DNA from: Pohlia nutans
Lineage: Eukaryota; Streptophyta; Bryopsida; Bryales; Mniaceae
Length of the DNA stretch: 64,000 nucleotides
Reading direction: 5' to 3'
Assembly (NCBI GenBank): GCA_022496805.1
Contig: CM040089.1
Location: 36,688,372-36,752,371 of the forward strand
Positions within the stretch are counted from its first letter, which is position 1; every line of letters begins with the position of its first letter. Of this stretch, positions 15,901-28,700 are shown one piece after another. The notes below the pieces were generated by a model, which was not told the origin of the DNA, ran no database searches, and saw only the letters and a list, made by a program, of their open reading frames with translations. Both the position numbers and the translations under genes were made by a program.

Positions 15901-16731
15901 CTATAAGAGAAGGAGAACAAAGGGTTGTGAATGTAATTTTAAGCTGTGATTTTTTCCAGTATTCAAATATGTGAAGAAAAATATCTTCAATTTCTTTTCA
16001 ATTTTTTTTAATTGATTAAAGTTTCTAATTTTAAAATGTGTTTTGTTTGGGAGGGATAAAAAATTTCTCTATTTAATTTTTTTTGGATGGATTTCTTTTA
16101 CGAATGTACTTGAGAATGAAATTATGCAAGTTGGATTATCTTTAGATTTTTTACTATAGAATCAAATATGAACTATATATACATTCAAAGTTTGATCATA
16201 AATAGGTAAAAATGTTATTAAAATGGGAGTTTTGATATTCAAAATCATCAACACAAAATCATTTTAACATTCTAAACTTTTATTTTTTGGTTAATATGTA
16301 CATAAATCTAGAAGTTGGTTCACTCAATTTTCATTGAATCATTGCTACATAATTTTCAAATTGGTTTGAAAAGTTAGTTTTTAAGACAAAATGCTCAAAG
16401 TGCACAAATGTGCACCAAGAGTTGGTCCACAGACCGTACCATACAAACGCCCCATAGTGTGGTGCCCAAGGTCCATATTGCCATCAAGCTAGTGCCAATA
16501 TAGGCCTTTGGCATGATGATATGACACTACTCATTGGTGCCTAAAGATCACCCTTTCTACTAACCATGATTGAGACCTTGACAAATAAGGGGTCCATAAC
16601 GGTACAGAAAGAGCAATAGATTTTTATTAACTGTAGGTAAAGGGGAGGGTCAATAATAAATAATCCTAAAAATAAATCCCAATATTTATAGAGATTTATT
16701 TTTAGCACCAAGCTTGGGCCTTGAGCACCAT

Positions 16732-16776
<45 letters not shown>

Positions 16777-19700
16777 ATACAAGTGAAGCATTTTATTAAA
16801 TCACTGCAAAAGAAGTACAAACGACCAGGCCGAAGCCGGTAGGAAAAGTCTCAGATTACAAATTTTCTAATTTTTATTTTTTTTAGTTTTTAAATAAGGA
16901 GATTCACATGAGGCCAGGTGTACGCCCAAGTGACCTCTGTGAGATCACGAGTCCCTAAGGCAGGAGATAACATCCAAAGTTTATCAAACTTGTCCCTAAT
17001 GCGTTGTTTAGCCCTTAGAGAGCACCGTGCTTTTGACACTATTTCTTGGTGCCCAAAGACCACCCTTCAAATAGTGCTTATGTTTGTTAATTACGTTTAA
17101 AAAATGTTCATTCAAAAAAACTAGAAAACTAGATATTTAAATTTTTGTTGATCTATCACTTTCTTGGTTTATTATAAAGTTTGAATATGTGATTGAATAA
17201 ATTTTTGTTTTACAATCACCGTTTTCAAAGCATGATTTAAAAATAAATAAATAATTAATATAAAAGAATTGGAATTATAATAAAATCCACCATCTATAAA
17301 GAAATATTGTATATCCATTGTGAGGGACTCTCGGGGGGAGCACCCCTATTACATTTAGAAACTACGTGCGATAAAATATAGGGTCTTATTTATTCAAGAG
17401 AGGTAAAATTTGTAAATATTTTTTTGTAAAATAGGGTGCTTTATATTCAATCCAAGAATAATTCTAGAATATTCCTAGAATATACTAGAAATTTCTCAGA
17501 ATATTCCTATTATATTCCATTATGTAATAGCCCCCAATTAAGTACCCTCTTATTGCACGTGGTTACACTAGATATAAGGTAGTGACCTCCCCGAGGAGGG
17601 ACTCAAGGTTAAAATGTGGAATTTTACACATAGTGGATTAGAACTAACCTCTTTGTGAAATAAATCATGAATATAAAGAATTTAGAATACCACGCAACTA
17701 AAAATTTGGTACTATATTTAATTTTTTTTCAAATTAGATGAATTTAATTTGCAAATGCAATTAAGAATTAAAAGAAAAATCCTAGTCAAATAACATCGAA
17801 CTATACTACAGTAGTCAATAAGTTTAGTATCTTTTATTTATATAAATTAAATTAATTATAAAAGATGTTTTGTACATTTAAAGAAAATCAATGTTATTTC
17901 ATCTAATCATAACATGTTTTACAGCCTTGCCAAACATATTCTTGGTTGGTCGGTCCCTGGAATGATTGCTTTGGTACTTGTGAAGGAATTCAAACACGTC
18001 AAGTACAAGTGAGTATATAAAGTTTATAACTTCAAAATATGTATTGTTACAATTATTTTGAATCTACTAAAATATAATTAAACTACTATAATTGGTGAAA
18101 TATTAAAATTAAAAAACAAAAAACAAAACCTAATAGGCTATTATGCGTAAATTAAAATCTTTGGAATATTGTTCAATAGAAATTTCAGTGTTTGGAAACA
18201 TCCAAAAACATTAAAACCAATTACAAGTTGTTTAAGATAGAATTTTCCTTTATTGGAACTATGAAAATGTAAACTATGCAAGATAAAACAATACTTATAA
18301 AACTTTATTTTAGTAGTAGAATTGAATGTAATAAAACCAGGCCCTTCAAGCATAAGAAGCCTGTCAATTGTGAAAATGCATTATAAATTGTTTCTTCAGT
18401 TTTAAGATACATTCTAGAGATGTTGTAAAATACAATTATGGTGTTTTTTGAAATTGAAATAAAATTTAACCTCTAAAGATCACAAGGTGCCCTCGAAGTT
18501 AAAAATTTCAGGAAAGCCATTATAATGTACTATTTGTAAGAATATTTTGGAATTGATGTACAAATGAAGGTTGTAAATGTTATATTTTAGATTCCATCCG
18601 TATGATTATATTCACCAATGCTATCACTAATATTATTATAAATTTTGAAAGTTAAAATTAAAAATTCCTTCTCAATTTGATTACAAACAAAATATTAACA
18701 CATTTTGAGTAAAATTTGTTGGAATGGATTTGAAATGAGATACTCTTGGCGTGAATTTAACCTTTTTGTGTTCTTTAAATCTATAGACTCATTTTTGCAA
18801 GGCCACTCTTGCTCTAAAATTAATGCAATTTTTGCGATTTTGTCAAAATTTCACATAATTCTACATTTGTCATTTTTGAGAAATAAGTGCTTTAGTAATA
18901 CCAATTCCATCCGTTGGATAGGACAACAACTAGATGAAGTACCTCCAAAAATTGTAGTGAAGAGGTTTATGAGGAGGAAGATTTGGAAACCAATCCAAAA
19001 AAAATTAAAAAATCTAACAGATCTGACCGATTTGGAAACGGGTCAATTTGACGCTAGGGGGGTAATGATGAAATCTACTATTCTTATCAAAAACAATGAT
19101 ATACATAAAAATAAATTTTAAAGGTTTGGGTAAATTGTCATAAATATCAAATTTATTTATTTATTTATTTATTTAATAAATCTTTATTACATTAGATTTG
19201 TAAAATTCCCAAGTAGTGCAAAAATTTGAGATAGTTAAACACTTAAATTCAACACAAACCTTTCAAAGCATTGTTTTTTAAACTTGGAAATAAACCAGGA
19301 GTGCTAGTATGTGAGCCTAGGACCAGGAGCAGAAGCGCCAAAGAGCCTGAGAGCCTAGGATTTAGGGTGATTTTTATTTTTTGAAAAATACCTATCACCG
19401 TGGGACTAGGAACTAGGGTTTAGGGAGTATTTGTGTTTAGGGTATAGGGATATATTATATTGGATATTAGATCCATGGTATAATTTATTTAAATGGGTAT
19501 AGGATTAACTCATTCTATAGAGATTGAGCATGGGGTTTAGAAAAACAACAATGAACATAACAATTTGAAGAGATCAAAGACAGCAAGAGAAAATGGTTTG
19601 AAGAATAACACAGATAGAAATATATAAGAGTAGTGGCCCTTTTAGTCTCACTACCAGTCATAAAAAATAAAGCAATACATAATGGAGTACACTATAAAGA

Positions 19701-22700
19701 AGCATCACATGAGTCCTAATGTGTAGAAGAAGATGTCCTAGACAAAGAGCTAGATCTATGAGTTCGAGAAGACTCCGCAGCTTCTACATCCATGAACCAT
19801 GAAATACCGGTATCAACAACTCCCTCTGTCATCTCCACGTCATCAACACTATGCTCTGCAAATTCCCTTGCGAGGGGCTCCACGTACACGGGGAGCTTAT
19901 ACGGTTTTGATGGACTTGGGAAGAAATCGCGGGCAACAAAGAAAGGCTTGTGTCGAGGAGAGCTCATTCCGATTGAAGGTCTATAAAACATAGGAAGTAC
20001 ATTAGTATTATGGCGTGCATATAATTGTCTTTATCATGTAGTGAGCTAATTTAAATCCAAACAAACTTACTTACTCTGACGTCTTCTCTTGATCTGCATT
20101 GGAACGATCTCTATGGTGTCCGGATCTTGAGAACGTTTCGATGCCGAAGGCCGTGGTGAAGAGGAGGTAGCCTTCGCACGCACTAGAGGAGGGATGAGTG
20201 CATCATATATAGCTTTGTCCTCCTCCAAAGCCACAATGTGGCAGTTGACATTCCTGCATGCATGAATTGAAGCGCCTAGAAGAAACATACAAAGTTCATA
20301 ACGATATTGACTATGTATTTAAGGAATCACGTCAACAAAACGCAATAAATTCAATACAAACAGTGTGAACAGAAGTTACCAGTCATAGCGTTGTAGTCAA
20401 CAACAATGTCTCCCGGTTTAGAGCAAGCCTCAATGAGAACTTGCCAAAATCCTTTGCTCTTTTCACGCGGTCCACGCCAAGGCCTACTTTCGTTCATTGC
20501 CTGGTCAGATTTGGTGGTGTAGTTCTGCAGCCACTCATTTGATCCAATGTCCACTCCAACCTCTTTCATTGACGAAACTGGATTGAATTTGAAGTTGGAG
20601 CCCTCCTTCCTTATCAAAAGGTAGGCTCCAAATCTCTGCGTTTGAAACATTACAAGACAAACAAAACCACATATTATGTAGTCAATGATAAATAAACAAC
20701 ATATATAAGAAATGATAGAGTTCGATAGAAGAGCCAAGGAATAACGTACCGTCAACTACTCATTAGCCGGATAACACAAATGCAAACAATTCATGCACAC
20801 ATAATTCTTCCGTTCCACAAAGCCATAAGTCGCTGTGTATCCAAGAACGGCTAACTTCGCTGCCACGTCGTAAGGGTGGATGATGACGATGGCTCCATCG
20901 TCCTGAAGGTGGTTATCTAAGAAGTCGAAAATAGCAGCGAAATTGGCTGGTAAAAACATGTTCCAACGTGGGACCTCGTTGGAAGGGTCAGATACAGTTG
21001 GGACGCGTAGATCCTCTTAGTAGTCCACCAACATGAGGTCAACGGTGCCCTTCGCATTGCGGCGACCATTGAACATGCGATCTCGATCTCCTCGATGCTG
21101 CATCATATACATAAACAAGAAGTTGAATGCATTATAAAACTCCGAGAAGCGCTTAAAAGCAATTAGAAATCGAAAGTATGAAAAAAACAGTGTTGAACAA
21201 TGTATATGAGCAATACCTTCCGGAGGAATGCCAAGATTTCTTGGAAGGCGGGAAGTACAGGTTTATCCTCCAGCAAGAGCGATCCGAACGCCGGATTCAA
21301 GAATAGCTCATCATTTTGCAAGTCATTGTCTATTGTGGCCTCTACGATGACGGGACCTTGCGTCAGTCGTTCTTGCATGAAGGAGATGAGAGGAGATCCT
21401 CGTTGCTTACCCACCTCCTTCGACGTACAATTGTTTTAAGCCTCGTCGACCACCGTGGAGTCGTTCGTGTTAACAACAACAACGACTTTGGCCTTCTTTC
21501 CCTTGTCTTTCTCAGCCTTCAACAGTTTCTTTTCGGCTTCCTTCGCCTTTCGCGCTTCCTCCTTTGCAAGCTCCTTTTCAATAAGAGCTTTTATATTCTC
21601 CTTCTTCTTGAGATTCTGGGCATGAATCTTCGCGATAGCTTTAGCTCTCGCAGCCTCGTTCATGGAGCCGTCGTTGTCGTCAAGGAGAATGATGTCTTTT
21701 GCATTCTCGACTGAGTCATAAAGGGTCTGCTCAACATTTGGTACGTGTTTTAGGCCACACTCCAAGTACCAGCCAGCGCCACGAAGATGAGCAAAGGTCC
21801 ACATCTTCATCTGATAGGAACTGAACATACACGTCGGACTGAACATATCACTCCACGTGTATAAGAAAGGAGGTAAATCATCCTAGTTGATAGCCTTCTT
21901 TGGAATCAGCTCCAACATGAAGTACCTGCGTGAAATCAACATTTGAATTACATCTTCTTTCACCAATAAATATGAATAAATGATAAAAACGGATTTGTTT
22001 GTAGTTTAGAAACGTATCGATAAATGATACGGTTAACCAAGAGCGGTGCATCAGCATGTTTAGCGAAAATGTCACTTCTCTTAAAGCCGGATCTCCTGAA
22101 GTAGTCCGAGAAGCCAATGTCCCACAACTTCATTCTCCACTTCTCGAGATAAGCGGAGATGGTACCAACAATCGTGTAATCAATGACAAAGCTGTCCTTC
22201 TCTGCGATGGAGTTGAAGGTCTCAATGGTAGCATCCATGTACTAAAACAAACACAGTGAGAGTTGTTAGCATATGTGCAAAAAAATGAACCAGTACTATT
22301 GATTGAAATGTGAATGTCACAAAGTAGTCACCCTCGCATACCAACAAGCCTTGTCCAGCCACAGACTTAGAATATCTTCGCTCGTCTTTGTGGGGAACTT
22401 TCGTATGGCTTGAATTTGAGGAGAACTGTTCCACCAAACCAGCCACGAAATCTTCCTTTCTGGGCTCGCCTTAGACGCTGTAATGAGTTGCAGCTTGTCT
22501 AGTTGCATCTCCCGTTGAGTGAGTTGCGAGCGTAGTGTTTCTCGACCTGCAAAACACGCATTTTTTAGGTTTGAACCATATATACAGAGTATGACAATTG
22601 AAGAGGTGGCAAATATATACCTCTTGCAATACTCGGTCACTATAGATTGGATTCGCAACAGAAGTCATCTTCCGCAACTTCACTTTCAACTGCATGGTTT

Positions 22701-25700
22701 TGTCTTTGATGCCCTTCAACATAGCCGTCTTCATGCCGTTATTGGTTATATCTTCTTCCGGTGTCTGCTCACAATACCTTTTCACCTCTTCATCTCCTTC
22801 CTTTGCTATGTCTTGTTGAAACAGAAAGTACAAGAAAACAATGAGATATTGTAATTGAATGTAAAAGAATTGAAAGCACAAGAGTGGATGGATGGACTTA
22901 CCCAAAATATGAGTGTGGTGAAGGTGTCTGCTGGGAGATGGCACCACGATGGACGAGCATAGGTCTTAGCACGTTCGAATTCGGAAGCACTAATGATGCC
23001 GTTCATCTGCTCGACCATCATCAATCCGAACTTGCGAACTTGGTGCAAGTCATGTACTAAGTTCGTCTTCACGTGGGAGTTTTCAGTAGATCTGCAACAA
23101 CCAGTTTGAACAAATGATACATTAACAAATAAAACCAAGTGTCTAAAAAACTGGCAACGAGAATGGATATAAACGTGACGTACTTGTTAATATCGTGCAT
23201 GGCCTGTATCACTGCGCCTACATAATCCATGGTATCAAGGAAGATGGAATCAACGGAGTAATGTCACTTGACTCACTTCATCTCCCCGGAGTGATCGCGG
23301 GAGATCACATTCATCCACGCTTGTAGTCGGTGGTTACCATCGCAAACAAATAACTTGACATTGCTCAAATGTTGCAGTGAAGGTTTGATGTGCAAGAACT
23401 CCTCGAATCACGAGTCCGCAGCTCGCCAGTGCGCATTCCAAGCTTAGCGATCAGCATCGGTGGCTTTCTGAACAACACCTTGCTCGTCCGTTGTTGAATC
23501 GTAGAACACCGCGGCTCCCTCGCGGTAACCGTGAATGACTCAACTTCAAGCATAGTAAGATCACAAGACAATGTGGGCTGCACGATGGGCATAGTCACGA
23601 TGCGACATAGAGGAATTGACATGCACGAGTCTTCGATTGGTGCAATACGGAGCTGCTCAATTGTCAAAACGGAGTTGAGTTTGTTCATAGCACAAAGCTG
23701 GTCAGTGGAAAGGTCTGTCGTATTCAATTCGTTAGTGTCGCTATTTTCATCATCAGACTCTCCAAGAGCAGGCTGAGGATCTTCATCCTCGGATTCAGCA
23801 GCAACATTCGTACTCACTGGATTCTGAAACATCATGGACAAATGGTAAAACAAGCAAAGAGTCAAGATATAAGTTTGCCCAAGGCAGAACTGTCAACATA
23901 CAAAGCTAGGCCAACCTTCTGAAAAGTCTCCTTCCCTGTGATGATGACCGCCTACCTATCCCACGAAAGTCTCGGACGCTAACATCTAATAAGGGAATCG
24001 GTGAATATGCAAAGCCTATCTCAACGCTCTCCGCTAACAATGGAGGTAACAAAGTCTGGGTCATCACTGGTGACGTAGGAACATACTGTGGAGGGGAAGT
24101 AGGAATATACTCTGCAAGGGAGATGAGAACATAATCTACAGAAAACGGAGAATACGGTGGGGTGCACACGGGGTTGAACTCATCATGGGTGCTAGGGGCA
24201 CACGGAACTCTAGCGAACCAACCATGTGCCTCAGAACCTAAGCGGTGGGGATCTACACTCACCACCTCTTTAAACTCATCCGGGCAAGTACAGAAGAAAT
24301 TAACATCACTGTCCAAATCACTAAGATTGATAATTTTGTCCACGTGAGCTGCATTGTCCGCAACGGAAACCTAAAACAAGTATCCAAAACCGACGAGTAA
24401 ATTTCAAATATAAGAACCAAATGACAGAAATCTAGTACCACAAATATGAAAGAATATAAAGATACCTCTGGGACGGGAGGAGGTTGAGCTCAAGTCTCAT
24501 CCCCATAATCCACCTGAACTTGGTCATGCGTAACAAGACACCAACGGCAAAGAACTTTGCGATTGCACTGGCAGCTAGCAAAGAGTTTATGGACACTTTC
24601 TTAGTCCACACCAGGCTCGGTCCAAAAGAGATGCTTCGTGGGGCGGAATTGGATGAGGTTATGGACAAGTTCCGGATGCTTAGTTCTCCGAACGTTCGGA
24701 ATATCATCTCGTCATTCCGTGCGTCTGCAAAAGGTAAAGGGGAAATTGACCAGATTCTAGAGATGAAGAAGGTGGCAATGATAGAGTACATCCACGACAA
24801 CATCTTCCCAGGACAAAGGCAAGACAAAGTGTACCTGTTCAAGATGCTCGTGGACGGTCCCGGTAGTGGCGTTGACCTCGTCCGTCGAATGCAACCTGGA
24901 GGCGACCTTCAAAACTACTTTGTCGTATTTGACCACGTGAAGCGGGTAAAACCTTGGACAACCATGGCATGTCATGTGTACACTTCCACGTATTGCAAGG
25001 TCATGACGATTGCAGTATGTGACATGCAGTCGGAAGGTACAGATGGTCAAGTGATTTTCTGGAAGTGTCTCAATAAGGTGATGACTAGAAATGGTGTTCC
25101 TCACCCTAATTTCAAAGGCTTCATGTGCGATAGTGCACAAGCTAATTTCAACGCGGTACTCATTGTTTATGGATCTGGAGACCCATCTGTAGTGATGGTT
25201 GACCGAGAGATGACTTGCTTGTTTCATTGGTCTACTAGCATGCACAAACATACGGAGAAGCTCATTGCAAAAAGCTTCCGAAACCAACACATCAAGTTGT
25301 GCAAGCAGTACAAGGATGCTACATCGATGGCTGAAGCAGATTTGATGTATCAAGAGCTTCGAGGGTGGTGGTATTCCTTTGGAGCAACAACTGAAGATGC
25401 AATCAGGGAACTAGAAGACTAGTTGGCCTTTTAGCACTTCCGCTACCGCCCAGTGGGGAGGTTTCATGGAAACGGTGTGTCCCTTCTATTCCCTTAAATT
25501 ATCTTCATGTTCTTGTGCATGCTAAGACTATCTAAAGAGCATGTGGGCTAGACATGTGTTTGTGACATGTTTATTTCATCTTACGGCAATCTTCTTCTTA
25601 TCTATTCAGAACCTTACTCCGGAAGAACTCGCAGACATCCCAACTTGCAATTTTGCAGAGACTGTTCACAACAAATGGTTGCAGTCTTCAGGCAATCACG

Positions 25701-28700
25701 GATCAGACCTCTTTGTTGCAACCACCAACAACTGGGCGCGGGCCTTCATGCAAATGACCAACTATCGTTCATACTTGTGTGGTGGAGCGTCGGGAAAAGG
25801 CCCTTCAAAACACGACTTGAAACTAAAGAGAGCCTTGCAATCATAAGACGGAAAGAAGATTGCTGATGCACTTGCTCAAATGCCTGGGGGTCAAGATTTT
25901 TTCACCCATGTACCGCATCTAGAGGGCGAGGAGGTTTTCGGATCCACCAAGAGGAAGTTAGACATGCCCATTGGTCCAGAAGGTGACTCCCATCGTCCAA
26001 ACAAGGTCAACTTTTCTCACCCTCGTGTCCAAACAAGGTCCGTTGTTGCTCGATTAATGCTGATGACACACGTACTCCTGAAGCTCTTGTGCCCTTCACT
26101 TCAAGCGTATTGGAAACAGATTATGACGTGACCAAATGGCACATCGTGCGGATATCCCAGAAATCCAAGAAACAATGTCATGTTGTACAAGCAGATAACA
26201 ATTCCAAGTGCCAGATGGTCATCGTTAGAGGAGACAAATCAATTGCAGCTCCTACCTACAGAGGCATCAAACAAAAGTGGCGGGCAGAGGGAACTGAAAC
26301 TGAAGATTTCTGGTTCTATCCAGATCAAATTGCAAGGTGCGTAATGGGTCCTAAACGTGGCTTTGTTTTAACGCGTCCGGAGATCCCAGATGTTTGGCCA
26401 ATCCTGACTGAGACCGACCTCTCCTGTCACGAGATCTTGGAGCTCCAAAAGGCCGGTTTCCAGCTTCAATCTACAACTCCGCTCTCACCACGGAGCCTCT
26501 TCGCAAGGTCCAAGGTGTTTGAGGCGGTATTGTGGACTCACCCCCATTCTGATCGAATCCCCACCATCCGGAACGGCAAGAACGTACGTCGCAACACCAA
26601 AGCTTCCACAGAAGCTCACCGAAACCAATGGGAGAGTGCTCGCAACGTGAAGGCAACTATAATCCGAGTGAACCTCCTTCCATATTCGGGACTGGGTGCG
26701 ATCGTTGCCTTGCAATCTGGAGTCGAGCGTAACGCGAACGTATACAACATCACTCTTTGCAATTTTCCGGCTTGTACGTGCCCGCATTGTAACAACATGA
26801 CTTCTTCTGCAATTGGAAGGCGTGGCATGTACGTCAACTACAAGCACCTTTACTATGTCTTTCGCTTCCTCTGCAAGCTAGACTACAAAGTGGGCACTTT
26901 CATCCATGCCCCTACTCTAAGCATGGACGAAGTCCAGCAAATTCTGGTAGCTGCAAGGATAATCAAGATGCTTGGTTTTATGTGCAATTTTTTGTCGCGG
27001 CCTGAATCACAGTGACTGCAGAATGGAGACTGAATTACAGTTTGTGTTTGGAGGGGAGACTAGAAGTAGAATCATAGCTTACTATTATGAATTGCTACAA
27101 CACCAACACTTCTAGTTGGTTGAAGTACTTGCTCGCTAAGTTTGATTACTATGACCCTGTATTTAAAAAAATTAAAAGGATATAATCCTATATATCAGTC
27201 AAATTATCTCCGTTTCTTCTTTCTTTCCCAAATTTTTCCAGATTGACTACAAACATTATACCCCCTAAACTGCAAACCCACGGTTTTAGGTCCAGCGGTC
27301 ATAGGTCCTACAATTACTATAAATAGTAATTATTCCAATAATAAAAATATTTCCAAAAATAGAGCCCATTTTTAAATTTAGCAAGATTCTAGGCTCTAGG
27401 TTCTCCAAATCCCCGCTCTCTGCTCTCGGGCTCTCCATTCTACGCTCGCACGGTAGCGTCGTTGGGAAATAAACTTGTACAAAAATTTGTGCCGATAAAT
27501 AATTGTTTGGTTTGTTGAAAAACTAAAGGAAATCAAATGAATAAGACGATTTTAGCAAAAAGAAAAAATTGTGAAATTAAAAATTTCAAATAAAATTTGG
27601 TAAAGTTGGTAAGTAAAACATGTATAAACTTAAAACTTTCAAAGAAATATTGTTGATCTTTAGCATCTTAATCATCTCTAAAACATTACATAGCATATAT
27701 TAAAGATGGCATACTCTCACAAAAACCGTATAATGGTTTTAACTCTAAGAATTGATTTCAAATTTTTGTCAACAATAAGTGTTTAGAAAATGTGTAATTC
27801 CTAAATTATTAGTGTATTTATAATATTTTATTGCAAAATCAATTGTATTTATATAAATCCATTGTCATAGAAAATTTCTCTTGTATTTGATTGCAATATA
27901 TATTTTGGTTGATTTTTGGTTTGATTAACATGAAGATAATATGAAGTTTTTTGTCAACATTTTAAAATTGATTATATATAATTTTTTATAAAAATTTCTA
28001 TTAAAAAAATCCACAATGAATTTCATTGTATATTGTTGACATCAGTGTGTAAATGGTTTGGGGGCTACATCTCCTCCACAACTTTGTGATGCAAGAAGCA
28101 TGCCAGATTTAACTATGTCATGTTTACAATCAAATGTCATTTGTGATAATCAAATGTATTGCTCCCAGTATGGACAATTTGAGGTATGTTGCATGCATAT
28201 GAAAACATAATAAAATTAAATATTTTTACAATTTACGATCTATATATTATTATTATATACTGTATAATTATTCTATACTTTAATTTTTTAAATCCATCAT
28301 TTCCATGTTCATAATTAATGAATTGTATTATAATCATAGGAAGGCCAATGTGTTTGCCAAGAAGGTTGGGAAGGTAGTCAATGTGAAAATTACAAAAAAT
28401 GTCAAGGTCGACCTATCGGATTTTTTGACAACAAAATAGATTGTTGCCCTTATTACGCAATTGATGTAAATCACAATTGTTGTGAAAGTGCAACATCTAC
28501 TTTAACTTCTGTAATTTTACTCAACTTGAAGGATCATTTAGCTTTTAATAAAAAATAATATATTATTAAGAATTATGTTTATTTACAATTGAATCAATAC
28601 TGTGAAAAAAGTTTGCATCTTGAAATATTGTTAAATTTTTAATAATATAATCATAATTATGACTATGATTGAATTTTTCAGGATGGAAAGTGTTGTGAAG

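Larger units (their letters stand above)
19296..27464. mobile_element. Mutator-like element (MULE), 8.2 kb, two diverging genes, inactive
   Basis: Flanked by a perfect 10-base duplication, GGAAATAAAC, at 19286-19295 and 27465-27474, as expected for MULEs (usually 9-11). Termini are degenerate inverted repeats: CAGGAGTGCTAGTATGTGAG on the left, and CAACGACGCTACCGTGCGAG on the complement at the right. Similarity runs through GAGAGCCTAGGATTT/AGAGCCTAGAATCTT to GTTTAGGGAGTAT/GTTTAGGGGGTAT, roughly 150 bases. The interior is clearly more GC-rich than the surrounding intron. It holds a transposase (+) and a ParB/methylase-like gene (-) whose 5' ends meet near 24500. Both have stops and frameshifts. 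Confidence 0.85.
18009..28045 (+). other. Intron 8 of the TSP1/EGF gene (10 kb)
   Basis: The donor GTGAGT at 18009 and acceptor TTGACATCAG at 28045 bound the largest intron. It contains a reversed piggyBac-like MITE remnant (about 18470-19060) and the Mutator-like element at 19296-27464. Without the element the intron would be about 1.9 kb. Reading phase is kept across it, so the insertion does not break the host coding sequence. Confidence 0.8.

Noticed and set aside
16733..16775. Long T run as a terminator
   Set aside because: It is the poly(A) tail of a minus-strand LINE fragment with a flanking duplication.
18705..19121. 138-codon ORF
   Set aside because: It overlaps a reversed MITE remnant and shows no protein-like pattern.
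24757..25353. 198-codon minus-strand ORF
   Set aside because: Antisense of the transposase exon, which carries the recognisable DDE motifs on the other strand.
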